39,088 bases of DNA from Erythrobacter sp. SCN 62-14. Its GTDB lineage: Bacteria > Pseudomonadota > Alphaproteobacteria > Sphingomonadales > Sphingomonadaceae. The stretch's first letter is position 1, and the number at the start of each line of letters is the position of its first letter. Of this stretch, positions 25,170 through 35,083 are shown one piece after another. A program made the translations under genes and the position numbers. The notes beneath the pieces were generated by a model. The model saw only the letters and a list, made by a program, of their open reading frames with translations, was not told the origin of the DNA and did no database searches. The stretch is taken from positions 1 to 39,088 of the forward strand of contig MEDW01000011.1 in assembly GCA_001724215.1 (NCBI GenBank), read 5' to 3'.

Positions 25170-25378
25170 TCACGCCCCCGCACAGTACCGCTTCACAGTG
25201 GCCTGCGAGAGACCGAACTGGTGAGCCGTCTGGGTGATGCTTGCGCTGTTTGCCTTGCGCCGCGCCTTCACCGCTGCTGCATCCGCTGCAAAGGGCCTGC
25301 CAAGGCTTTGCTTGCCCTTGTGGGTCTTGCCGGTGGCCTTAAGGGTCTCTAGTGGTTCGAACGCGACGTAAGAATCCG
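25170..25378 (-). pseudogene. Serine recombinase (resolvase/invertase) C-terminal fragment
   Basis: The reverse strand reads, up to a TGA at 25170-25172, a basic linker (TLKATGKTHKGKQ) and then SLGRPFAADAAAVKARR and ITQTAHQFGLSQATVKRY, the Hin-type C-terminal helix-turn-helix of resolvases and invertases. No start codon or catalytic serine domain precedes it in frame. It is a remnant, probably of the same gene as the fragment at 25472-25639 or of a closely related one. Confidence 0.65.
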
Positions 25379-25471
25379 GCCTCGCGCAGGGTCTGCTGTC
25401 AAGAAAATTGTTTTATAAGAGCGGATTAACGAGCGAACCCTAGCCGAGCTTCCGGGAGCGCAACGTCAGAA

Positions 25472-25639
25472 TCAATCCACTAGGGCCACTTGCCGTCCTG
25501 AGGCAGTGCGCTCGGCAATCCGGCGGCGTTCCATCTCTGCCACCTGCGCCAGCACTGCAAGAATAAACGCCGGCAACCCGCGGGCGATAAGCGGTCTGAG
25601 GGTTTGCTCGCCTTGCAACAACAAGTGCGCATGAGACAT
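25472..25639 (-). pseudogene. Serine recombinase central fragment
   Basis: The reverse strand encodes PLIARGLPAFILAVLAQVAE followed by MERRRIAERTASGRQ and a stop at 25472-25474. The AVLAQVAEMERRRIAERT block is the conserved E-helix region of serine recombinases, normally followed by a linker and a helix-turn-helix. The catalytic N-terminal part is missing: upstream residues (MSHAHLLLQGEQ) do not match the family. The gene is broken on both sides. Confidence 0.65.
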
Positions 25640-25666
25640 CGTGACATTGCCTGAGGCAGACGCTAA

Positions 25667-26092
25667 GTGGCAGCGACAATGCTAGCCTTGCGCGCCCTGA
25701 TCCGTAATCATTCCCGGCTTACGCTGGTGCTGCTGGCGCTTGCGCTGGTGGTGAAGGCGGCGGTTCCGGCCGGGTTCATGCTTTCGGCGGGCGGCGATCG
25801 CCTGCTGACGGTGACGATCTGCTCTGAGGCCACCGGCATTCCCGAGCAGGTCGAGATAGTCATACCGGGCAAGAAAGACACGGGCGGCGATCATTCCAAG
25901 GCGGCTGACAAGGGCCAGCCCTGTGCTTTTGCAGGCCTTGGCCACGCAGCGCTTGGCGGGGCTGATCCGGTCCTGCTCGCCGCAGCTTTGGCTTTTATCC
26001 TGCTGGTTGGGCTTGCCCCGCTCCACGCGCCGCGCCGCCGCGACCTGCCCTTTTTGCGCCCGCCGCTGCGCGGGCCGCCTGCTTCGGCCTGA
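25667..26092 (+). CDS. DUF2946-like membrane-associated protein, probably copper-related
   Basis: A 141-aa protein with an N-terminal helix (RLTLVLLALALVVKAAVPAGFML), a periplasmic loop bearing ICSEATG and CAFAGLGHAAL, a second helix, and a basic tail with RRR. This is the layout of DUF2946 proteins, often found beside copper genes. The start is GTG at 25667 or ATG at 25679; the second would keep all recognisable sequence. It opens the nine-gene copper/heme cluster. A TGCCTGAGGCA palindrome lies at 25648-25658, 8 bp before the GTG, and could be an operator. Confidence 0.75.
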   Translation: MAATMLALRALIRNHSRLTLVLLALALVVKAAVPAGFMLSAGGDRLLTVTICSEATGIPEQVEIVIPGKKDTGGDHSKAADKGQPCAFAGLGHAALGGADPVLLAAALAFILLVGLAPLHAPRRRDLPFLRPPLRGPPASA

Positions 26093-26166
26093 CACCCTGA
26101 ACCCTTTGTGTCGGTAAGCCCGGCTGCGCACCTCATGTGGCGCAGCGGGCTGTCGGAGCCTTTTTC

Positions 26167-26700
26167 ATGTATGCCATTCATAGCTGCCCGCCGGGGCAGC
26201 CAGACGCGGGCCATCCCGTGTCGCCTGCCACAACGGGTGGGCTCGTCCTGCACTTGCAGGAAAACCGCTCGCACCTCTCGGCAGAGGCGCGCGCTGCTTT
26301 CACCGTTCTGATCGGCCTGTTTCTGGTCGTTACCATTCTGCCAGCCTTGCGCGGGCAATGGCTGCTGCCGCTTTTCGCAATTGGCGCTGTGGCGCTGCTC
26401 GTCGCTGTTCTCGACTGGCATCGCCGTTCGCAGCCTGCTGCCGAATGGCTGGCGATCGACGGCGGGCGGCTGCTGTGGCGCAGCATCACCCACCCCACGA
26501 TCGAATGGCCGGTGCGCGGCACGCGCCTTGTTTGCGACGAGACTGTGCCTGCGCGCCTGCGCCTCTTTCTCTCTCACCACGGGCGCCGGATCGAGATCGG
26601 TGCCTGCCTTGCTTTGGAAGAAAAGCGTGCGCTCGCCCCCCTGATCGCGCGCGAGCTTGCCGCTGCCTGCCCCCTTTTATCCGAGGAGAATTCCCGATGA
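26167..26700 (+). CDS. DUF2244 membrane protein
   Basis: A 177-aa protein with two adjacent hydrophobic helices (AFTVLIGLFLVVTILPALRG and PLFAIGAVALLVAVLDW) and a cytoplasmic C-terminal domain of beta character (WLAIDGGRLLWRS ... RLFLSHHGRRIEIG). DUF2244 proteins are frequent in alphaproteobacteria near cytochrome c oxidase assembly genes; the molecular role is not established. Its TGA overlaps the start of the PCu(A)C gene as ATGA, so it is translated with it. Confidence 0.82.
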   Translation: MYAIHSCPPGQPDAGHPVSPATTGGLVLHLQENRSHLSAEARAAFTVLIGLFLVVTILPALRGQWLLPLFAIGAVALLVAVLDWHRRSQPAAEWLAIDGGRLLWRSITHPTIEWPVRGTRLVCDETVPARLRLFLSHHGRRIEIGACLALEEKRALAPLIARELAAACPLLSEENSR

Positions 26701-27215
26701 TCCGCACTTTATCTGTCGCCGCTGCCCTCGTCAGCACTGTCGTCCTTGCAGGCTGCAACGCTGCGCCCGAGGCCGAGGCACCCGCCGCCACCGAAGCCGC
26801 AGCCAGCGCGATTGCGATCACCGCGCCGTGGTCGCGTGAGACATCTGAAGGCCAGAAGGCAGGCGGCGCTTTCATGATGATTGCCAACACCGGCAGCGCT
26901 GCTGATCGTCTGATCGGCGGCGCGAGCCCGGTCGCCGTAAGGGTCGAGATCCACACCATGGTGATGGACGGCGATGTGATGCGGATGCGCGAGCTTGAAG
27001 ACGGGCTCGAAGTCCCCGCAGGCAGTGAAGTGCTGCTCAAGCCCGGCAGCTTTCATGTGATGCTGATGGATCTGAAAGAGCCGCTCAAGGCGGGCAAGAA
27101 GGTGCCACTGACGCTGACCTTTGAAGGCGCAGGCCCCGTCGAAGTCGCACTCGAGGTGCAGAGCGCAGGCGCGATGGGACATGGCATGGGCGGCGGGCAC
27201 GCGGGCCATGAGTGA
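26697..27215 (+). CDS. PCu(A)C copper chaperone, predicted lipoprotein
   Basis: A 172-aa periplasmic copper chaperone that passes Cu(I) to the CuA centre of cytochrome c oxidase. Lipobox STVVLAGC, then an acidic linker, then the DUF461 fold with GGAFMMIANTG, VEIHTMVMDGDVMRMR and PGSFHVMLMD, giving the Met/His ligand set of the family. The C-terminus adds MGHGMGGGHAGHE, a His/Met-rich tail that could load extra copper. Coupled to the DUF2244 gene upstream, and its 3' end overlaps the SCO gene by 8 bp. Confidence 0.92.
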   Translation: MIRTLSVAAALVSTVVLAGCNAAPEAEAPAATEAAASAIAITAPWSRETSEGQKAGGAFMMIANTGSAADRLIGGASPVAVRVEIHTMVMDGDVMRMRELEDGLEVPAGSEVLLKPGSFHVMLMDLKEPLKAGKKVPLTLTFEGAGPVEVALEVQSAGAMGHGMGGGHAGHE

Positions 27216-27861
27216 CCCCTTCCCCGAAGCCGAACCCGAGCCTTCGCCCGAACGCACTGCCGAAGGGCTCAAGACGCTGCGGCTGATGCTGTGGCTGCTG
27301 GTCGCGCTGGTGGTGGGCGCAGGGGCTATCGTGATGCTGGCGCCTGACCGCACGCCGCCTGCCGGAAATGGCGCCTATCCCGACACCATCGGTGGGCCCT
27401 TTGCGCTGACCGCGCCTGATGGCACGCGTGTCACCGATGAAACGCTCAAGGGCAAGCCCTTTGCGATCTTCTTCGGCTTTACCCGCTGCCCCGATGTGTG
27501 CCCCACCACGCTCTCGCGCATGGCGCAGTGGCGCGGGCAAATGGGCGCCGATGGCGACAAGTTCCAGATCGTCTTTGTCTCGGTCGATCCGGACACCGAC
27601 AGCCCGGCCGACATTGGTCGCTATGTCGATTTGTTCGGCACCCCGATCCTTGGCCTGACAGGCACGAATGAGGAGATCGACGCAGCGGTGCGCGCCTACC
27701 GCGCCTTTTACCAAAAGGTGCCGACAGCTGCCGGCGACTACACCATCGATCACACCGCCAGCGTCTATCTGATGGACGCAGACGGACGCCTCCAAGGCAT
27801 CATCTCCTACGATGAAACCAACACAAATGCCCTCGCCAAGCTCAAGCGCTTGGTGGGGTAA
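27208..27861 (+). CDS. SCO1/SenC-family cytochrome c oxidase copper assembly protein
   Basis: A 217-aa membrane-anchored thioredoxin-fold protein. One N-terminal helix (LMLWLLVALVVGAGAIVML) anchors it with the domain in the periplasm. The copper motif TRCPDVCPTT (Cys94, Cys98) and distal His182 in TIDHTAS are intact. The start at 27208 overlaps the PCu(A)C gene. It works with PCu(A)C in metallating the CuA site of subunit II. The TonB-dependent receptor follows after only 24 bp. Confidence 0.93.
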   Translation: MSDPFPEAEPEPSPERTAEGLKTLRLMLWLLVALVVGAGAIVMLAPDRTPPAGNGAYPDTIGGPFALTAPDGTRVTDETLKGKPFAIFFGFTRCPDVCPTTLSRMAQWRGQMGADGDKFQIVFVSVDPDTDSPADIGRYVDLFGTPILGLTGTNEEIDAAVRAYRAFYQKVPTAAGDYTIDHTASVYLMDADGRLQGIISYDETNTNALAKLKRLVG

Positions 27862-27885
27862 GCCAGCTATAAACAGGAAAGACTT

Positions 27886-29919
27886 ATGAAATTCTCAGAC
27901 CTTGAGGGCTTGCCGCTCGTCCGTTCCAGCCGCGCAGGCTTGCGCGCTTCAGCAGCCAGCCTTGTCGCCTGCGCTGCAGCCTTGGCAAGCCATCCTGCCT
28001 ATGCCGAAAGCGCCGCCGATGCCGAGGCCGATGCTAGCGTGCTTGCCGATGAAGCTATGAATGCCGATGACCAGATGGTTGATCGCGCAAACCAGATTGT
28101 GGTGACCGCCGGACGGCGCGAACAATCGATCGACAATGTGCAGGCCACCATTTCGGTGGTGACCCGCGAGGCGATGGACACCTTTCAGGGCACCAGCGTC
28201 ACCGAAGCGCTGCGCATGGTGCCAGGCGTTGATGCCCGCACCAGCGGGGCGAATATGTCGGTCACCATTCGCGGCTTTATTCCCAATGCCGGAACCAGCG
28301 TGCTGCTATTGTTCGATGGCGTGCCGCGCACCGGAAAATACGGCATAACCAATCTCAACAATTTCGCACCGGAAGATGTTGAACGGATCGAAGTGGTGCG
28401 CGGCCCGATGTCGGCGCTTTACGGGGCCAATGCGGCAGGCGGCGTTGTCAATGTGATCACCCGCGCGCCGGGCGAAGGGCCCACGTTTCGCGGCACGGCA
28501 ACCTTTGGCGCGACTGGCGATGGGGATCGCGCCGGGGTAATCCTGTCAGCCGCCAGCGAGTTTCAGACCGGCGCGGTCGGCCATCGGCTGTCGGTGTGGC
28601 ATCGCGGGGCCGAAGCCTTCAGCTTCAACAGCGGAGTGGCCGACGATGATCTTTCCGGCATCAACCGGCTGTCGCTGGATTATTCGGGCGCGGTTGATCT
28701 GGGCGGGCATCGCCTGCGCGCCAATCTCCAACGCTTCCGCCAGCGCGATGAGCGCGGCGGGGCGCGAGCCACGCGTCCGGGTGGCCCACTGGTGGAATAT
28801 ACCGCCTTTGAAAACGAGGATCTCACCCATGTCAGCCTGCAATATGCAGGCGATGTGGGGCCGGGCCTTTTGTCCTTCGATGCCGGGTTCAACCGGTCTG
28901 ATGGGGTAACCAATCGCAGCTTTCCCGGCCCTGATGAAACCACCCGCTTCGATCAATTGGTGGGCGAAGGGCGCTATGCACTCGATCTTGGCAATCATGC
29001 GCTGATTGCAGGGGCCGGCGTGTGGCACGACACACTCGACATCAGCATCAACACGCAAACCGCCAAGCGCACCAACGCCTTTGCCTATGTGCAGGACGAA
29101 TGGCGAGCGACCGATCAGATCACGGTGACGCTCGGCGGGCGGGTTGACGATTTCACCTTGTTCGGCACGGTGTTCAATCCGCGCGCCTCAATCGGCTGGC
29201 GGGATGCACGCAGCGGCCTGTTTGCCCGCGCAGGCTATGGCGAGGCGTTTCGCGCGCCCACTTCGCTCGAAAACTTCTCGCGCTTCCTGCGCGGTCGCTT
29301 CATCATCGAAGGCAACCCTGATCTTCGTCCCGAGCAGACCCGCACGATTGAAACCGCAGTGGGCTGGAGCGGCAGCCAGGCGCGCGTTGAGGTGGTCTAT
29401 CACGACAACAAGATCCGCGATCTGATCGAAGTCCTGCCCACCGGTCAGATCATCACCGGACTGATCCAGCAGCAATACACCAATCGCGGGCGCGCCGAGA
29501 TCCGCGGCATCGAGGCGATGGGCGAATTGCGACCGGCACGCTGGCTGCGCTTTGATCTGACCTATGAATGGCTTGAAGCGGTCGATGCTGCGACCAAGGA
29601 CCGGCTGATTGGGCGCTATGAACACGCGGTGCGTGCGCAGGCCGTGGCCGACGCTGGCCCGGTGCGAATGCTGGGCCGGATGCGCGGCTTGTTCAACCTG
29701 TGGGCGCCTGATCCGGCTGTTCGTGGCAGCAGGCCGTTCAACTCCGATTACATCGTCACTGATCTCAACGTCGAATGGGCGGTGAACCGCAACTGGCGCA
29801 TCGCGCTGGGGGTCGACAACCTGTTTGATGAACGCGTGCCGATCAATTTCAGCAGCGTGGGCAACATCGAAGACCCGCCGGGGCGCTATTTCTACGCCAC
29901 TTTGCGCGCGGCCTATTGA
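27886..29919 (+). CDS. TonB-dependent outer membrane receptor (heme-type)
   Basis: A 677-aa outer-membrane gated channel. Signal peptide to about residue 42 (SHPAYA), TonB-box-like IVVTAG, plug domain with VTEALRMVPGVDART and VERIEVVRGPMSALYGANAAGGVVNVIT, then a beta-barrel ending in YFYATLRAAY. The FRAP (455-458) and NPDL (477-480) boxes typical of heme receptors are present, but the 18 residues between them contain no histidine. The four genes downstream form a heme-type uptake and processing set. Ligand is thus probably heme or a related chelate. Confidence 0.9.
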   Translation: MKFSDLEGLPLVRSSRAGLRASAASLVACAAALASHPAYAESAADAEADASVLADEAMNADDQMVDRANQIVVTAGRREQSIDNVQATISVVTREAMDTFQGTSVTEALRMVPGVDARTSGANMSVTIRGFIPNAGTSVLLLFDGVPRTGKYGITNLNNFAPEDVERIEVVRGPMSALYGANAAGGVVNVITRAPGEGPTFRGTATFGATGDGDRAGVILSAASEFQTGAVGHRLSVWHRGAEAFSFNSGVADDDLSGINRLSLDYSGAVDLGGHRLRANLQRFRQRDERGGARATRPGGPLVEYTAFENEDLTHVSLQYAGDVGPGLLSFDAGFNRSDGVTNRSFPGPDETTRFDQLVGEGRYALDLGNHALIAGAGVWHDTLDISINTQTAKRTNAFAYVQDEWRATDQITVTLGGRVDDFTLFGTVFNPRASIGWRDARSGLFARAGYGEAFRAPTSLENFSRFLRGRFIIEGNPDLRPEQTRTIETAVGWSGSQARVEVVYHDNKIRDLIEVLPTGQIITGLIQQQYTNRGRAEIRGIEAMGELRPARWLRFDLTYEWLEAVDAATKDRLIGRYEHAVRAQAVADAGPVRMLGRMRGLFNLWAPDPAVRGSRPFNSDYIVTDLNVEWAVNRNWRIALGVDNLFDERVPINFSSVGNIEDPPGRYFYATLRAAY

Positions 29920-29936
29920 GGATGAGGACAGCCAGC

Positions 29937-30902
29937 ATGAAAGAACTTGCCAATCCATCTGATCGGGCCCGGCAGGCGTTGCAGCTGCGGGCCGCGTGGG
30001 AGGAGCTCAAGGCGGCGCATCACCATCTTCATTCGCCGCAGGCTGCTGCGATGCTCGGCGTGCCGGAGGGCGCGCTGACCGCCTGCCGGGTGGGTGACGG
30101 GGCCACCCGGCTTGCTGCCGAACCCTTTGCGCTGCTCGCCCCGATTAGGCAGTGGCGCCGTGTGCTGATCGCCCATGGCAGCGCGGCGGGCGTTAGCCTG
30201 CTGATTGGCGAGATCGCCGACATCACGCAAACCGGCGATTGCATCCGCCTCACTGGTGCGCATATCGACATGGCGTTTTCCGCTGCCTCGGTGGCCCATG
30301 CCTTCTGGTTCATCGAACAGGATGAGGCCCATGGCCGCACCCGCTCGCTCCAATTCTTTGATGCAGAAGGGCGCGATGTGCTCAAGGTGTTGATTATGCA
30401 TCGCACCGCCGCAACCGGGGCCGAGGCGCATTTTGCGCCCTTCACGCACCCCGATCAGACGCCGGGCGGCGAGTTTACCGGCATCCTCCCGGCTGACCGC
30501 TTCAGCCCCGATCGCAGTGTTGCGGGTCTGGCCGAGCCGCTTGCCGCAAACCCGTCCGAGCTGTTTGCAGCGACAATCATGGCCTTGCCGCAAGCCGGGG
30601 AAGCGGTGCGTCTTACCACCTACAGCGACAGCGCGCAGCAAACCGCGATCGGCTGCGTCAGCCATGTCCGGCGCGATGAACGCATGGTGCATATCCATGA
30701 ACAGGACATCCGGATGCATTTGCGCCCCAATGGTGTGGATGGCGCTTGGGCGGAACGCACAGGCGGCGCGGTCAGCGCGCTGATCTTCACGAATGAAGGT
30801 CGCAAGGCTGCCGAGCTGCGCCCCGCGCCCGATCTTACGTCCGCCGCTCGCGCAAGCTGGGGGTGCTGGGCTGAAAACCTTTTTGCAACAGGTGCATCAT
30901 GA
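29937..30902 (+). CDS. hmuS: HmuS/ChuS-like heme-utilisation protein, divergent
   Basis: A cytoplasmic protein of 321 aa, shorter than the usual ~345. Two HemS-type repeats can be traced: the first has RTRSLQFFDAEGRDVLKV, the second IRMHLRPNGVDGAWAER and VSALIFTNEGR. The His-containing W..L.D.H.F segment expected near the start of the second repeat (the heme-ligand region in HemS, ChuS and PhuS) is not visible. The start at 29937 has GAGG upstream. Its end overlaps the hmuT start as ATGA. It may bind or degrade heme or merely carry it. Confidence 0.8.
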   Translation: MKELANPSDRARQALQLRAAWEELKAAHHHLHSPQAAAMLGVPEGALTACRVGDGATRLAAEPFALLAPIRQWRRVLIAHGSAAGVSLLIGEIADITQTGDCIRLTGAHIDMAFSAASVAHAFWFIEQDEAHGRTRSLQFFDAEGRDVLKVLIMHRTAATGAEAHFAPFTHPDQTPGGEFTGILPADRFSPDRSVAGLAEPLAANPSELFAATIMALPQAGEAVRLTTYSDSAQQTAIGCVSHVRRDERMVHIHEQDIRMHLRPNGVDGAWAERTGGAVSALIFTNEGRKAAELRPAPDLTSAARASWGCWAENLFATGAS

Positions 30903-31756
30903 ACCGGATTTTCGCCTTTATTGCCGTGCTGGCGGCCTTCGCGCTGCCGCTTTCTCCAGCGCGCGCTGAGGAACGCTATGTCGTCACCGCCTCGTGGCTG
31001 GCAGAGATTTTTGTCGAACTGGGCGCCAGCGATCAGATCGTCGGCACTGGCGGCGGCATGGATCATTTGAAGCCGCTTGCGGGCAAACCGCGCCTGCCGG
31101 GTTTTCGGCAGACCTCGGCGGAATCGGTGCTGGCCTTGAAGCCCACTACACTGGTTTCAACCACCGACGTGCTCGATCCTGCGGTGGCCGCACAGCTGCG
31201 CAAGGCGGGCGTCAAAGTGCAACTGTTCGAGCCTGAGCCGACCCTTGCCGCCATTGAACGGCGCATCCGCAAGGTCGCGGCCATGACCGGGCGGCGTGAG
31301 CGCGGCGAGCAGGTGGTGGCAAAGTTCCGCGCAGATATGGCATCGGCCCGCGCGCTGGTGGCCAAGGCGAAAACCAAGCCGCGCGGATTGTTCATCCTGT
31401 CAGGCGGACGCCGCCCGACGCTGGTGGCAGGGCGCGGCACGGGACCGGCCAATCTGATCGAGCTGGCAGGCGGCATAAACGTCGCCACCGGCTTTGACGG
31501 GTTCAAGCCGATGAGCCAGGAAGTGATGGTGGCCGCTGCCCCGCAGTTCATTCTGGTCAACAAGGATGGGCTGGAGATGAAAGACGGGGTGCCGGTGGCC
31601 ATGGCGGCGCCCGGTGCACAGCAAACCCCGGCATGGCGCAATCGCCGGGTGATCTCGCTGCCGGGCGAATATCTGCAAGGCTTTGGTATTCTGACACCCA
31701 AGGCGATCCGCGCGCTGGCGCTGCAACTGCATCCTGATCTTGCAGGCAAGCGCTAG
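30899..31756 (+). CDS. hmuT: Heme ABC transporter periplasmic binding protein
   Basis: A 285-aa cluster-III binding protein. Signal peptide cleaved after PARA (about residue 23). Family blocks include LKPLAGKPRLPGF, NLIELAGGINVA, FDGFKPMSQEVMVAAAPQFILV and YLQGFG. In ShuT and PhuT a tyrosine in a VGY.R..SAEG segment ligates heme; here the matching stretch is LPGFRQTSAES with Phe69. It overlaps hmuS by 4 bp and abuts hmuU. Confidence 0.92.
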   Translation: MNRIFAFIAVLAAFALPLSPARAEERYVVTASWLAEIFVELGASDQIVGTGGGMDHLKPLAGKPRLPGFRQTSAESVLALKPTTLVSTTDVLDPAVAAQLRKAGVKVQLFEPEPTLAAIERRIRKVAAMTGRRERGEQVVAKFRADMASARALVAKAKTKPRGLFILSGGRRPTLVAGRGTGPANLIELAGGINVATGFDGFKPMSQEVMVAAAPQFILVNKDGLEMKDGVPVAMAAPGAQQTPAWRNRRVISLPGEYLQGFGILTPKAIRALALQLHPDLAGKR

Positions 31757-32806
31757 ATGCTGCGCCATCATCCCCGCGCTGCTCTGCTGCTGGCAGCTGC
31801 GCTGCTTGCCGTCACCGCAATTGGCGCGCTGGGCGCTGGCGCTGTCCAGATTGCGCCGGGCGAGGTGGTCGGCTGGATCGGCTGGAAGCTCGGCCTCGGC
31901 GGAACGGCGCCGGACGACATGACCGATGCCGTGCTCGGCGCGGTGCGGGTGCCGCGGGTGATGATGGGCATGGTGGCAGGCGCAGGCCTTGCGGCAGCAG
32001 GGGTGCTGATGCAGGCGTTCTTTCGCAATCCGCTCGCTGATCCGGCGCTGATCGGGGTGGCGAGCGGCGGCGCGCTGGGCGCGGTGGCGATCATCGTGCT
32101 GGGCGCTACCCTTTTTGAGGGGCTGGTCGGCCTGCTGGGAGCGCTGGCTTTGCCGCTGGCGGCCTTTGCAGGCAGCCTGCTGACAACCCTGCTGGTCTAT
32201 GGCCTAGCCCGGCGCGACGGGCTGGTGGATGCCAGCACCATGTTGCTGGCCGGAATTGCCGTCAACGCGATTGCCGCGGCCGGCATTGGCCTTCTCACTT
32301 TCATCGCCACCGATACCCAGTTGCGCAATCTCACCTTCTGGACGCTGGGCAGTTTGTCGGCAGCCGATTGGGGGGCCTTTGCCACGGTGGCCCCGGCGGT
32401 GCTGGCAATTCTGGTGGCGGTGCCAGTGCTGGCAGGTCCGCTCAACGCGCTGCTTTTGGGGGATGCAGAAGCGCGCCATCTCGGCATCCGTGTCGAGCCT
32501 TTGAAACGGCTCATTCTGGTGCTGACTTGCGTGGCGGCAGCGGCGGTGGTGTCAGCGGCGGGCGTGATCGGCTTTGTTGGCCTGATCGCACCGCACCTGG
32601 CGCGGCTGATGGTGGGACCCGATCACCGCTTCATGCTGCCACTGGCGGTGGTGCTGGGCGCGGTGCTGCTGCTCGCTGCCGATACGCTGGCGCGCATTCT
32701 GGTGGCACCTGCCGAATTGCCTTTGGGTGTGCTGACAGCTCTGGTGGGCGGGCCGCTGTTCCTGTGGCTGCTGCGCCGTGCGAGAGGAACCCTGTTTCAT
32801 GCTTGA
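31757..32806 (+). CDS. hmuU: Heme ABC transporter permease (FecCD family)
   Basis: A 349-aa inner-membrane permease of the BtuC/FecCD family with about ten helices. Recognisable are QAFFRNPLADPALIGVASGG near helix 3, LGSLSAADWGAF, and the coupling-helix motif GFVGLIAPHLARLMVGPDHR. It starts directly after the hmuT stop and its end overlaps hmuV by 8 bp, so the three transporter genes are one translational unit. The substrate follows HmuT. Confidence 0.94.
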   Translation: MLRHHPRAALLLAAALLAVTAIGALGAGAVQIAPGEVVGWIGWKLGLGGTAPDDMTDAVLGAVRVPRVMMGMVAGAGLAAAGVLMQAFFRNPLADPALIGVASGGALGAVAIIVLGATLFEGLVGLLGALALPLAAFAGSLLTTLLVYGLARRDGLVDASTMLLAGIAVNAIAAAGIGLLTFIATDTQLRNLTFWTLGSLSAADWGAFATVAPAVLAILVAVPVLAGPLNALLLGDAEARHLGIRVEPLKRLILVLTCVAAAAVVSAAGVIGFVGLIAPHLARLMVGPDHRFMLPLAVVLGAVLLLAADTLARILVAPAELPLGVLTALVGGPLFLWLLRRARGTLFHA

Positions 32807-33587
32807 TGTGCAAGGTCTTGGCGTCACCCGCGATGGCTGCAACCTGGTGCGCGATGTCTCTTTCAAGGTGGAAAGCGGGGAATTCGTTGCGCTGGTTGGC
32901 CCCAATGGTGCAGGCAAATCCTCTTGCCTTAAAGCGATTACCGGCGAATGGCCCGCTCACGGCGAGATCATCATTGCCGGCAAGCCGCTCAGCCAATGGC
33001 GCGCTGCTGATCTCGCGCTCAGGCTGGCGGTGATGCCGCAAAGTCCGAGCTTGCGGTTTGATTTTCTGGTGCATGAAGTGGTGATGCTGGGGCGTTTGCC
33101 GCACCGCTTTGCCGGCCGCCCCGAAGAAGATCGCGCAGCGGCGGCGCGGGCGCTTGCGGCGGTCAATCTCGATCACCTGAAGGATCGGCGCTACCTTGGC
33201 CTTTCGGGCGGAGAGCGCCAGCGCGTCCAGCTTGCACGGGTGTTGGCGCAGGCCGACAGCGGCGATGATGCAGGCCAACTGCTGCTGCTTGATGAGCCAA
33301 CCTCAGCGCTCGATCTTGCCCAGCAACAAACCGCCCTCGCCGCTGCCCGGCGCCATGCCCGCGCAGGCGGGGCGGTGCTGGCAGTGCTGCATGATCTCAA
33401 TCTTGCCGCCGTGTTCGCCGATCGTTTGCTGGTCCTCAAGGAAGGCCAGATCGTCGGGGAAGGTCCGCCTCAGCGCGTCCTGCAATCATCGCTGATCGAG
33501 CAATGGTATGGCTGCAAGGTCGAGACCGCGACCACCCTCAGTGGCCGCATCGCCACGCTTGCACTTGGGCAAGGCTGGCCAGGATGA
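32799..33587 (+). CDS. hmuV: Heme ABC transporter ATPase
   Basis: A 262-aa cytoplasmic ATPase. Walker A GPNGAGKSS, Q-loop MPQSP, signature LSGGERQR, Walker B LLLLDEPTSALD and the H-loop in VLHDLN are all intact. The start at 32799 is preferred to 32778 because the shorter form begins at the conserved MLDVQGLGVTRDG. It overlaps the hmuU stop. It is the last gene of the plus-strand cluster; the ALDH gene converges from the other side. Confidence 0.94.
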   Translation: MLDVQGLGVTRDGCNLVRDVSFKVESGEFVALVGPNGAGKSSCLKAITGEWPAHGEIIIAGKPLSQWRAADLALRLAVMPQSPSLRFDFLVHEVVMLGRLPHRFAGRPEEDRAAAARALAAVNLDHLKDRRYLGLSGGERQRVQLARVLAQADSGDDAGQLLLLDEPTSALDLAQQQTALAAARRHARAGGAVLAVLHDLNLAAVFADRLLVLKEGQIVGEGPPQRVLQSSLIEQWYGCKVETATTLSGRIATLALGQGWPG

Positions 33588-33643
33588 ATCGGGCGCAAGC
33601 CAGACACGCTGAGCGCAGGTAAAACGCCGAGGCGTGAGCAAGC

Positions 33644-35082
<1,439 letters not shown>

Positions 35083-35083
<1 letters not shown>

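Noticed and set aside
25351..25361. Second copy of the tRNA T-arm as an attR site
   Set aside because: Only a GGTTCGAA core matches the tRNA-Gln 3' end; too short to call an attachment repeat.
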